From assembly GCF_014251735.1 (NCBI RefSeq), contig NZ_CP059197.1, positions 248,001-312,000 of the forward strand: DNA of 64,000 bases, written 5' to 3'. A program made the position numbers and the translations under genes. Source of the stretch: Blattabacterium cuenoti. GTDB taxonomy: Bacteria > Bacteroidota > Bacteroidia > Flavobacteriales > Blattabacteriaceae. Positions 54,350-61,558 of this stretch are shown here, in pieces. A model generated the notes under the pieces. That model worked only from the letters and a program-made list of their open reading frames with translations. It was not told the DNA's origin and made no database searches. Numbering within the stretch: position 1 is the stretch's first letter; each line of letters begins with the position of its first letter.

Positions 54350-55518
54350 ATTCTTGTTAAAGCCTCTATAATTTTATTCTCTGTAGAAGCATAAGAAATG
54401 CGTAAACCATCCTTATCTCCGAAAGCACTTCCACTAACAGTAGCCACTTGAGCTTTTTCAAGTAAAAAGTCAGATAAATCGTCCGAATTTTGAATAATCC
54501 TTCCATCAAATTTTTTTCCAAAAAGATCTGAAACATTTGGAAAAACATAAAAAGCGCCATGTGGTTTACTTATCTGAAATCCATTAATCTCTTTTATCAT
54601 TTCCAAAACTAAATCTCTTCTTTTTTTAAACTCGTTGATCATATATTCTATTTCCATGGGAGAAGCTTGTAATGCAGAAATTGCTGCACGTTGTGCGATA
54701 GAATTAGCACAAGAAGTTATTTGTCCCTGTATTTTATCACAAGACTTAGCAATCCATTTTGGAGCTCCAATATATCCAATTCTCCATCCAGTCATAGAGA
54801 AAGCTTTAGATAAACCATTTAAGGTGATGACTTGATTATGGATATCAGGAAAAATAGCAATACTGGTATGTTTTTCTTCGTAACAAATATGTTCATAAAT
54901 CTCATCAGAAAGAATAATGATTTTCGGATATTTTTTGAAAATGTCTGCTAAACTTTTTAATTCTTCATAGGAATAAACACTTCCTGTAGGATTACAAGGG
55001 GTACTAAAAATAAATAATTTTGTTTGAGGTGTAATAGCTTCTTCTAACTGTTTTGGATGGATCTTAAAATTTGTTTCCATAGTTGTTGAAATGATAACAG
55101 GAGAGGCTTCACACAATTTGACCATCTGGTAATAACTAACCCAATAAGGAGCGGGAATAATGACTTCATCATTTCGATTAAGTAAAGATAAAAGAACATT
55201 CATAATAGATTGTTTCCCTCCAGTAGAAACAACAATCTGAGACGGCAAATATTTCAATCCATTATCACGAAAAAATTTTTTGCATATTGTTTCTCGAAGT
55301 TCTAAATATCCAGATACTGGAGTATAGTAATGATAACCTTCATCAATAGCCTTTTTAGCCGCGTCTAAAACAAAATCCGGTGGATAAAAGTTAGGTTCTC
55401 CTAAACTTAAGTTAATAATGTCATATCCTTTATTTTTTAATTCTCTAGCTTTACTAGACATAGCTAGAGTTTGCGAATAAGATATATTTTGCAAACGGTG
55501 GGATAATCTATTTTTCAT
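54331..55518 (-). CDS. aspC: aspartate aminotransferase (class I)
   Basis: A 395-aa PLP enzyme that exchanges amino groups between aspartate/glutamate and oxaloacetate/2-oxoglutarate. Motifs are SLGEPNFYPP, VSTGGKQSIMN, STPCNPTG, LSDEIYEHI and the PLP lysine in NGLSKAFSMTGWRIGYIG, followed by LRISYA. It is the subgroup I-beta/gamma type usual in Bacteroidota and may also serve other transaminations (for example with aromatic amino acids), which matters in a genome with few aminotransferases. Confidence 0.92.
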   Translation of the reverse strand: MKNRLSHRLQNISYSQTLAMSSKARELKNKGYDIINLSLGEPNFYPPDFVLDAAKKAIDEGYHYYTPVSGYLELRETICKKFFRDNGLKYLPSQIVVSTGGKQSIMNVLLSLLNRNDEVIIPAPYWVSYYQMVKLCEASPVIISTTMETNFKIHPKQLEEAITPQTKLFIFSTPCNPTGSVYSYEELKSLADIFKKYPKIIILSDEIYEHICYEEKHTSIAIFPDIHNQVITLNGLSKAFSMTGWRIGYIGAPKWIAKSCDKIQGQITSCANSIAQRAAISALQASPMEIEYMINEFKKRRDLVLEMIKEINGFQISKPHGAFYVFPNVSDLFGKKFDGRIIQNSDDLSDFLLEKAQVATVSGSAFGDKDGLRISYASTENKIIEALTRIKKTLN

Positions 55519-55528
55519 AGATGGATAA

Positions 55529-55559
55529 TTTGAAATGATTACAAATCTAAATAAATTTG
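55529..55559 (+). promoter_or_regulatory. rsmG promoter (consensus Bacteroidota type)
   Basis: TTTG (55529-55532), exactly 19 bases, then TAAATTTG (55552-55559): a full match to the Bacteroidota consensus. It supports the ATG at 55587 as the rsmG start, since the in-frame TTG at 55557 lies in the -7 box. On the other strand TAGATTTG (55549-55542) is a perfect -7 box for aspC, so the two divergent promoters overlap. Confidence 0.65.
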
Positions 55560-55586
55560 ATTATAAATTTTGATTCCTTTATTAAT

Positions 55587-56198
55587 ATGGAATTGATTCA
55601 AAAATATTTTCCAGACCTATTGGATCAACAAATATATCAATTGTATTCTCTAAAAAAATTATATGCATATTGGAATGCTTATGTCAATCTTATTTCTAGA
55701 AAAACATTCCACAATTTTTATCAACAACATGTTCTTTTTTGTTTAGGAATTGCTAAAGTTTTTACTTTTTTTCCTGGATCATGTGTTATGGACTTAGGTA
55801 CAGGAGGGGGGTTTCCAGGGATCCCTTTATCCATAGTTTTTCCTCATACAGAATTTATATTAGTGGATTCTATTAGTAAAAAAATTAAAATTGTAGAGAG
55901 AATCATATATAATCTGAACATAAAAAATGCGTATACTATTTGTATACGTGCAGAAAAATTGGAAAATAAATTTGATTTTGTGGTTTGCAGAGCTGTAGCA
56001 AAAATATCCAAAATTCATAATTGGATCAAAAATAAATTTATATGCACATCTATTCATAATGGAGCCTTATATCTAAAAGGAGGAGACATTTCTGAGGAAT
56101 TAAAAAAATTTCCTCATGCGGTAGAATATCCTCTAATTAATTATTTTAGAGAACCATTTTTTAAAACAAAAAAAGTTGTTTGGATTTCAAATATTTAA
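55587..56198 (+). CDS. rsmG: 16S rRNA (guanine-527 N7)-methyltransferase
   Basis: A 203-aa SAM-dependent enzyme (GidB) methylating G527 near the decoding site. I choose the ATG giving MELIQKYFPDLL, which matches flavobacterial starts; an upstream TTG lies inside the promoter. Motifs are HVLFCLGIAK, VMDLGTGGGFPGIPLSIVFP (SAM loop), VDSISKKI and VVCRAVAKI. It is followed 27 bases later by the amidohydrolase. Confidence 0.94.
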   Translation: MELIQKYFPDLLDQQIYQLYSLKKLYAYWNAYVNLISRKTFHNFYQQHVLFCLGIAKVFTFFPGSCVMDLGTGGGFPGIPLSIVFPHTEFILVDSISKKIKIVERIIYNLNIKNAYTICIRAEKLENKFDFVVCRAVAKISKIHNWIKNKFICTSIHNGALYLKGGDISEELKKFPHAVEYPLINYFREPFFKTKKVVWISNI

Positions 56199-56225
56199 TT
56201 TAGATTGATTTATAACTCAATTAAG

Positions 56226-57185
56226 ATGAATCCTAAGAAAATTTTTATTGAAAAAGTAAAACAACAAGGAGGATGGGTGAATGCTCATGCTCACTTGGAT
56301 AGAGCTTATACTCTCACAAAAAAAAATTTTAAATACTCTTATTCTTCTCTGAAAAAAAAATGGTATTTAGTCGATGAAATGAAACGTTTAGCTACAGAAG
56401 AGGACATTTATATTCGGATGGAAAAAGCTTTGGAATACTTCTTGATACAAGGAACACAAGCTTTGTGTACTTTTATTGATGTGGATGAAGTTATTGAAGA
56501 CCGAGCATTAAAAGCTGCTAATAAATTGAGGAATAATTATGGTCGTTCGATACATATTCGTTTTGCTAATCAAGTTCTTAAAGGAGTTTTGGATAAAAAA
56601 TCGAAATATTGGTTCGATAAATCCGTAGAATTTGTGGATATTATTGGTGGATTACCCGCTAAAGATCATGGGAGAGAAAATGAACATCTCGATATTTTAT
56701 TAAGAACAGCTAAAAAAAAGGGGAAGTTAGTACATGTACATGTAGATCAATTTAATACTGATGATGAAAAAGAAACTGAAAAATTAGCAAAAAAAACTAT
56801 TGAATATGGCATGCAAGGAAAAGTAGTGGCCATACATAGTATTTCTTTAGCCGCACATACTAGAAAATATCGTTATGAAATTTACAAATTAATGAGAAAA
56901 GCTAATTTAATGGTGATATCTTGTCCTATTGCTTGGATTGATCATACTAGAAGTGAGCGTTTAACCCCCAGTCATAATTCCATTACTCCAGTAGATGAAA
57001 TGCTTCCTGAAGGAATTATAGTGGCTTTTGGAACAGATAATATCTGTGATATATACAAACCTTTTTCTGATGGAAATCTTTGGATAGAATTACGTGTAAT
57101 GTTAGAAGCATGTCATTATTATGACATAGACCATTTGGTAAAAATAGCTACGGAAAACGGATTAAAAGTATTAGGATTGAAATAG
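56226..57185 (+). CDS. metal-dependent amidohydrolase, cytosine-deaminase-like (CodA/AtzC family)
   Basis: A 319-aa TIM-barrel hydrolase. Metal ligands and catalytic residues align in order with cytosine deaminase: H21 and H23 in NAHAHLDRA, H170 and H172 in HVHVDQ, H204 in VAIHSISLA, and D271 in FGTDN. CodA has a catalytic glutamate in HCDE; here the place is Q175 (HVDQ). The substrate loop and the C-terminal beta part are shortened, so the natural substrate is probably not cytosine. It could release ammonia from a purine- or pyrimidine-like compound and so help in nitrogen recycling, but this is inference. The start is the ATG giving MNPKKIFIEKV; an upstream TTG adds seven residues. Confidence 0.75.
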   Translation: MNPKKIFIEKVKQQGGWVNAHAHLDRAYTLTKKNFKYSYSSLKKKWYLVDEMKRLATEEDIYIRMEKALEYFLIQGTQALCTFIDVDEVIEDRALKAANKLRNNYGRSIHIRFANQVLKGVLDKKSKYWFDKSVEFVDIIGGLPAKDHGRENEHLDILLRTAKKKGKLVHVHVDQFNTDDEKETEKLAKKTIEYGMQGKVVAIHSISLAAHTRKYRYEIYKLMRKANLMVISCPIAWIDHTRSERLTPSHNSITPVDEMLPEGIIVAFGTDNICDIYKPFSDGNLWIELRVMLEACHYYDIDHLVKIATENGLKVLGLK

Positions 57186-57199
57186 GAAATTTATGTCCA

Positions 57200-58714
57200 T
57201 TATTTCACTTCCTTTTCTGGCCGCATTTGCGGAAAAAGCAAAACCTCTTGAATAGAATTTTGTTTTGTAAATAACATCACCAATCGGTCTATTCCAATTC
57301 CAATTCCTGCTGTAGGAGGCATTCCAAATTCTAAAGCACGTATAAAATCTTTATCCAAAAACATCGATTCATTTTTTTCGGAAAATTTAATTTGTTCTCG
57401 CAAACGATCAAGTTGATCTATAGGATCATTAAGTTCAGAATATGCATTAGCAATTTCTTGTCCATTGATAATAAGTTCAAAACGTTCTGATAGATTTTTT
57501 TTATAACGATGCCTTTTAGTTAAAGGACTCATTTCTATAGGATAATCAATAATAAAAGTAGGATTTTTGTAATGTTTTTCACATTTTTCTTCAAAAATGT
57601 TTTCAATCAGTTTTCCTTTGTTCATCTGTGGATTTTCCTCTATATGCAATTTTTGACAAACTTTTCTTAATTCCTCTTCTTCCATCTCTCTAAGATCAAA
57701 TCCAGTATGTGTTTGAATAGCATCCAATATAGGTATACGAGGAAACGGGGTTTGAAAACTAATATCATCATTTTCTATAAAATTTTTTTGCACTTGATGG
57801 AAAATCCACTTGAGAAGTTTTTCTGTAAAATTCATCATCCAGTAATAATCTTTATAAGCCACATAGAGTTCTAGTACAGTAAATTCTGGATTATGAATAC
57901 GATCCATCCCCTCATTTCTAAAATTTTTAGAAAATTCATAAACCCCGTGAAACCCTCCAATTATAAGTCTTTTCAAATAAAGTTCATTAGCTATACGTAA
58001 ATACAATGGAATTCCAAGAGAATTATGATAGGTAACGAAAGGACGAGCTACAGCTCCACCAGGAATAGACTGTAGAATAGGAGTATCCACTTCTAGATAA
58101 CCTTTATTATCCAGAAATTTCCTGATTTCTCGTATTATATGAGTACGTTTTAAAAAAATTTCTTTTACATGATCATTCACAATAAGATCTACATAACGCA
58201 TCCGATAACGTTGTTCTGTATTGGAAAAAGCATCATATATTTTTTGATTTTTATCCACTTTTACTTGTGGTAATGGCCGCAAAGATTTAGAAAGTAAAGT
58301 AAACTTATGGACATGGATGGTAATCTCATTCATTTTAGTCTTAAATAAAAAACCTTGAACTCCAATAATATCTCCTATATCTATAAGTTTTTTCAAAAGA
58401 ATATTGTATGACTCTTCTTTTCCCATTTTTTCTGAGTGAAAATGATTCTTCTTCAAGTATATTTGAATACGTCCTGTATGGTCTTGAATTTCTCCAAAAG
58501 AAGCCTTTCCTAAAATCCGCAAACGGATTAAACGCCCTGCTATACTAATGGGTTCTTTTTCGGTAAAATTCTCTTGTATATTAACAATGGGAATCGTTAT
58601 TCTATATTCATCTGATGGATATGGGTTTAAACCTAATCGTTTTAGTTCTTCTAATTTTTTTCTACGTATAATTTGTTGTTCTGATAAATTTTGCATAAAA
58701 ATATCCTTATTCAT
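57200..58714 (-). CDS. lysS: lysyl-tRNA synthetase (class II)
   Basis: A 504-aa synthetase with an N-terminal OB-fold anticodon domain (about residues 50-150, with IAGRLIRLRILGKASF) and a class II core: motif 1 near RKFLDNKGYLEVDTPILQ, motif 2 in FSKNFRNEGMDRIHNPEFT and motif 3 in GIGIGIDRLVML. The start may be ATG 58714 or the next ATG, six codons on (MQNLSEQQ), which resembles relatives more. It faces lipB across an 82-base gap with a small dyad. Confidence 0.95.
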   Translation of the reverse strand: MNKDIFMQNLSEQQIIRRKKLEELKRLGLNPYPSDEYRITIPIVNIQENFTEKEPISIAGRLIRLRILGKASFGEIQDHTGRIQIYLKKNHFHSEKMGKEESYNILLKKLIDIGDIIGVQGFLFKTKMNEITIHVHKFTLLSKSLRPLPQVKVDKNQKIYDAFSNTEQRYRMRYVDLIVNDHVKEIFLKRTHIIREIRKFLDNKGYLEVDTPILQSIPGGAVARPFVTYHNSLGIPLYLRIANELYLKRLIIGGFHGVYEFSKNFRNEGMDRIHNPEFTVLELYVAYKDYYWMMNFTEKLLKWIFHQVQKNFIENDDISFQTPFPRIPILDAIQTHTGFDLREMEEEELRKVCQKLHIEENPQMNKGKLIENIFEEKCEKHYKNPTFIIDYPIEMSPLTKRHRYKKNLSERFELIINGQEIANAYSELNDPIDQLDRLREQIKFSEKNESMFLDKDFIRALEFGMPPTAGIGIGIDRLVMLFTKQNSIQEVLLFPQMRPEKEVK

Positions 58715-58732
58715 TTCATGCAGAGGACCGGA

Positions 58733-58745
58733 CGTTATAGTAACG
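58733..58745. repeat. inverted repeat in the lysS-lipB gap
   Basis: CGTTA-TAG-TAACG, a perfect dyad with a higher G+C content than its surroundings. It adjoins a near -7 box for lysS (TACCTTCG on the minus strand, 58751-58744) and lies just upstream of the lipB -7 box. It could be an operator for one or both genes. Confidence 0.35.
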
Positions 58746-58749
58746 AAGG

Positions 58750-58757
58750 TACATTTG
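58750..58757 (+). promoter_or_regulatory. putative -7 box for lipB
   Basis: TACATTTG matches TAnnTTTG perfectly, 39 bases before the lipB ATG. No TTTG at -33, where the dyad 58733-58745 begins close by. Confidence 0.4.
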
Positions 58758-58796
58758 TTTTTTTTATTATATTAAATAAATTTTTAATAAAAAACG

Positions 58797-59495
58797 ATGA
58801 AAAAAAAAATCCTCTTTTTCGAGGACTTAGGAATGAAAGGATATAAAGAAACTTTGGAATATCAAAAAATATTATTTAATAACCTTATCCAAAAAAAAGT
58901 CAAAAATAGACATGATCAAAAAGAAGAACCTGGATATTTGTTATTTGTAGAGCACTACCATGTATATACTATAGGGAAAAATGGAAAAAATAAACATTTA
59001 TTAGTATCCTCAGATTTTTTAAAAAAAATAAATGCGGAATTTTATCAAACAGATAGAGGAGGAGATATCACTTACCATGGTCCTGGGCAATTGGTTGCAT
59101 ATCCAATTTTAAATATGGATTATTTTTTTACGGATATTCATAAATACTTACGTCTTTTGGAAGAAGTTATTATCCATTTTTTAAAAAATTATGGAATAAA
59201 AGGAGAGAGAGAAAAAGGACAAACAGGAGTTTGGTTAATAAAAAATGGAATATATAGAAAAATATGTGCGATAGGAATCAGAATGAGTCGTTGGGTCACT
59301 ATGCATGGTTTTGCTCTGAATGTAAATACAGATTTACGATATTTCGATCATATCATTCCTTGTGGAATTTTCAATAAAAAAGTAACTTCATTAAAGAAAG
59401 AATTACAAAATCATATCTCATTTTCTGAGGTAAAACATCTAGTCAAAAAATCTTTTCAAGAAATTTTTAATGTTGAATTCATTCATCCTATATAA
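58797..59495 (+). CDS. lipB: octanoyl-ACP:protein N-octanoyltransferase
   Basis: A 232-aa enzyme moving octanoyl groups from acyl carrier protein to lipoyl domains of 2-oxo acid dehydrogenases and similar proteins. Motifs are RGGDITYHGPGQLVAYPI, the catalytic lysine K155 in RKICAIGI and catalytic cysteine C189 in IIPCGIFNKKVTSL. It needs LipA, not seen here. It overlaps the end of mtaB by 8 bases, tail to tail. Confidence 0.95.
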   Translation: MKKKILFFEDLGMKGYKETLEYQKILFNNLIQKKVKNRHDQKEEPGYLLFVEHYHVYTIGKNGKNKHLLVSSDFLKKINAEFYQTDRGGDITYHGPGQLVAYPILNMDYFFTDIHKYLRLLEEVIIHFLKNYGIKGEREKGQTGVWLIKNGIYRKICAIGIRMSRWVTMHGFALNVNTDLRYFDHIIPCGIFNKKVTSLKKELQNHISFSEVKHLVKKSFQEIFNVEFIHPI

Positions 59496-60813
59496 TAGAT
59501 TTCGCTATCATGATCCCATCTTGATCTACTTTCGTTAGAAGTACATCTTGTACTGTATTTATAAATAATGGATTTGAATCGATTTTTGTTCGAATATAAT
59601 TTTCTGTATATCCATATAAATATCCGTGATTCACAGAATTATTTTCAAACAAAACGGTTTTTTTCGTATGAATCTGTCTTTCACAAAAAGAACGATATTT
59701 TTGTTTGGAAAGAACTCTTAATATGATTTTACGTTTTCTTTGTACTCTGAGAGAGACCTTTTCCTGTATGGTAATAGATTTTGTATTTGGTCTTTGAGAA
59801 TAGGGAAATATATGTAGAGAAGAAATCTCTAATTTTTTCAAAAAATGATAAGTTTCTAAAAAATGTCCATGTGTTTCTCCAGGAAATCCAACAATGATAT
59901 CTGAACCTATATAAGCATCCGGGATTACATTCCGGATGTATTGTATTTTTTCTTGATAAAGCTCTCGTTTATAACGTCTCTGCATTTTTCCCAATATATA
60001 GTTGCTTCCAGATTGCAAAGGAATATGAAAATGAGGCATAAACAGCCTGCTTTTCGATAATAATTCAATACATTCTTCTTTCAATAAATTAGGTTCTATT
60101 GAAGATAAACGTATTCTTCCATTTTCTTTTATTTGATCTATAGCCTGTATTAAATCAAAAAATGTATAGGAACGACCTTTATGATTCCCATATATTTTTT
60201 TTCCATAGTCTCCAATATTGACCCCTGTTAACACTATCTCTTTTACCCCTTTTTGAAAAATAGACCTTATATTTTTCAATATATTTTCTATACTCTCAGA
60301 ACGAGAATAACCTCTGGCAATGGGAATGATACAATAACTACACTTGTAATCACATCCATCCTGAATTTTTAAAAAAGAACGAGTTCGATCTCCAATAGAA
60401 TAGGAGGAAAAATAAGAATTTGTTTCCTTTGAAATAATTTTTGCAGGATGTTTTTTGAATAAATTTACTTGATCCAAATAGTCTATTATTTGAAATTGTA
60501 CGACCCGGCCCCCCCCGAGATCTACACTGGGTAAGGAAGAAATTTCTTTAGGATGAACTTGAGCGTAACATCCTATCGCTATAATAAAAGCTTTCGCATT
60601 TTTATTCATAAAAAAACGTACTATATACTTGAAATCTTTCTCTGCATTTTCAGTAACAGAACAAGTATTAATCACATAAATATCTGCAATACTCTTGAAA
60701 GATACAAGTTCATAATTTGAATTCGAAAGTTTTCTTGCTATAGTCGAGGTCTCTGCGTAATTTAATTTGCACCCTATTGTATAAAATGCTACTTTTTTTT
60801 TTATATTCATCAT
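59488..60813 (-). CDS. mtaB: tRNA N6-threonylcarbamoyladenosine(37) methylthiotransferase
   Basis: A 441-aa radical SAM enzyme that adds a methylthio group to t6A37 in tRNAs reading ANN codons. Cysteines of the first Fe-S cluster are in TIGCKLNYAE, NTCSVTE and AIGCYAQVHP; the radical SAM cluster is GCDYKCSYCIIPIARG. A C-terminal TRAM domain ends the protein. MtaB rather than MiaB or RimO is favoured by the GCKLNYAE start. It follows ahpC by 5 bases. Confidence 0.9.
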   Translation of the reverse strand: MMNIKKKVAFYTIGCKLNYAETSTIARKLSNSNYELVSFKSIADIYVINTCSVTENAEKDFKYIVRFFMNKNAKAFIIAIGCYAQVHPKEISSLPSVDLGGGRVVQFQIIDYLDQVNLFKKHPAKIISKETNSYFSSYSIGDRTRSFLKIQDGCDYKCSYCIIPIARGYSRSESIENILKNIRSIFQKGVKEIVLTGVNIGDYGKKIYGNHKGRSYTFFDLIQAIDQIKENGRIRLSSIEPNLLKEECIELLSKSRLFMPHFHIPLQSGSNYILGKMQRRYKRELYQEKIQYIRNVIPDAYIGSDIIVGFPGETHGHFLETYHFLKKLEISSLHIFPYSQRPNTKSITIQEKVSLRVQRKRKIILRVLSKQKYRSFCERQIHTKKTVLFENNSVNHGYLYGYTENYIRTKIDSNPLFINTVQDVLLTKVDQDGIMIAKSII

Positions 60814-60818
60814 ATATT

Positions 60819-61445
60819 TTAAGATGAATAGAAATCTAAAAGTCCACGATGACTAGCCTGTATAGCTCTTTTTCCCTTTATCCAGTTTGCTGGACAAACT
60901 TCTCCACTTTTTTCATAATACTGAAGTGCGTCTATCATACGAATGGCTTCATTGACATTCCTACCTAAAGGAAAGTCATTGATTAAAACATGTCGGATAA
61001 TTCCTTGTTTGTCTATTAAAAATAAACCTCTATAAGCGATAAGTTCTCCAGTAGCTTTTAATTCATCCTTATCGAAAATAAAATTTCCAGATAAAACCCC
61101 ATAATTATGGGATATGGTTTTATTTATATCAGAAACAAGAGGATAAGTGACTCCATATATTCCTCCTTTTTCTTTTGGAATTTGCAACCAAGCCCAGTGG
61201 GATTGTTCTGTATCCGTAGATATCGCAATAACTTGTACATTTCTAGACTCAAAATCTTTCATTTTTTCTTGAAATGCATATATTTCTGTGGGACATACAA
61301 AAGTAAAATCCTTTGGATAGAAAAAAAGCAAGACATATTTACTTCCCTGAAACTGTTCTAAAGTAAAATTCTGGACAATATCTTTTCCATTTAATACCGC
61401 ACTAGCTGTAAAATTAGGCGCTTTCTTTGCAATTAATGTATTCAT
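60819..61445 (-). CDS. ahpC: peroxiredoxin, AhpC type
   Basis: A 208-aa typical 2-Cys peroxiredoxin that reduces peroxides. The peroxidatic cysteine is C51 in FTFVCPTEIYAF and the resolving cysteine is C184 in GEVCPANW. The AhpF reductase is not in the window; a thioredoxin may serve. It has its own promoter with an unusual palindrome in the spacer (61486-61499), which suggests peroxide-responsive control. Confidence 0.95.
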   Translation of the reverse strand: MNTLIAKKAPNFTASAVLNGKDIVQNFTLEQFQGSKYVLLFFYPKDFTFVCPTEIYAFQEKMKDFESRNVQVIAISTDTEQSHWAWLQIPKEKGGIYGVTYPLVSDINKTISHNYGVLSGNFIFDKDELKATGELIAYRGLFLIDKQGIIRHVLINDFPLGRNVNEAIRMIDALQYYEKSGEVCPANWIKGKRAIQASHRGLLDFYSS

Positions 61446-61472
61446 TTTTCGATATTTTATTTATATGCAGCA

Positions 61473-61505
61473 CGAATTTACCAAAATTCTTATAAGAATC
61501 AAAAA
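61473..61505 (-). promoter_or_regulatory. ahpC promoter with a palindrome filling the spacer
   Basis: On the minus strand TTTTTG (61505-61500), 19 bases, then TAAATTCG (61480-61473), seven of eight to TAnnTTTG. The first 14 spacer bases are the perfect palindrome ATTCTTATAAGAAT (61486-61499). A protein bound there would block RNA polymerase, so a repressor or redox regulator operator is a good candidate. The rest of the 113-base gap back to dnaG has no recognisable feature. Confidence 0.6.
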
Positions 61506-61558
61506 TAAAAGAACTCTTGTGATTTATTTTTCCTGTATTGGGATTAGGCTATTTTTTT

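Noticed and set aside
55557-56198. TTG start for rsmG, 30 bases upstream of the chosen ATG
   Set aside because: The TTG lies inside a consensus -7 box, and the ATG product starts as flavobacterial relatives do.
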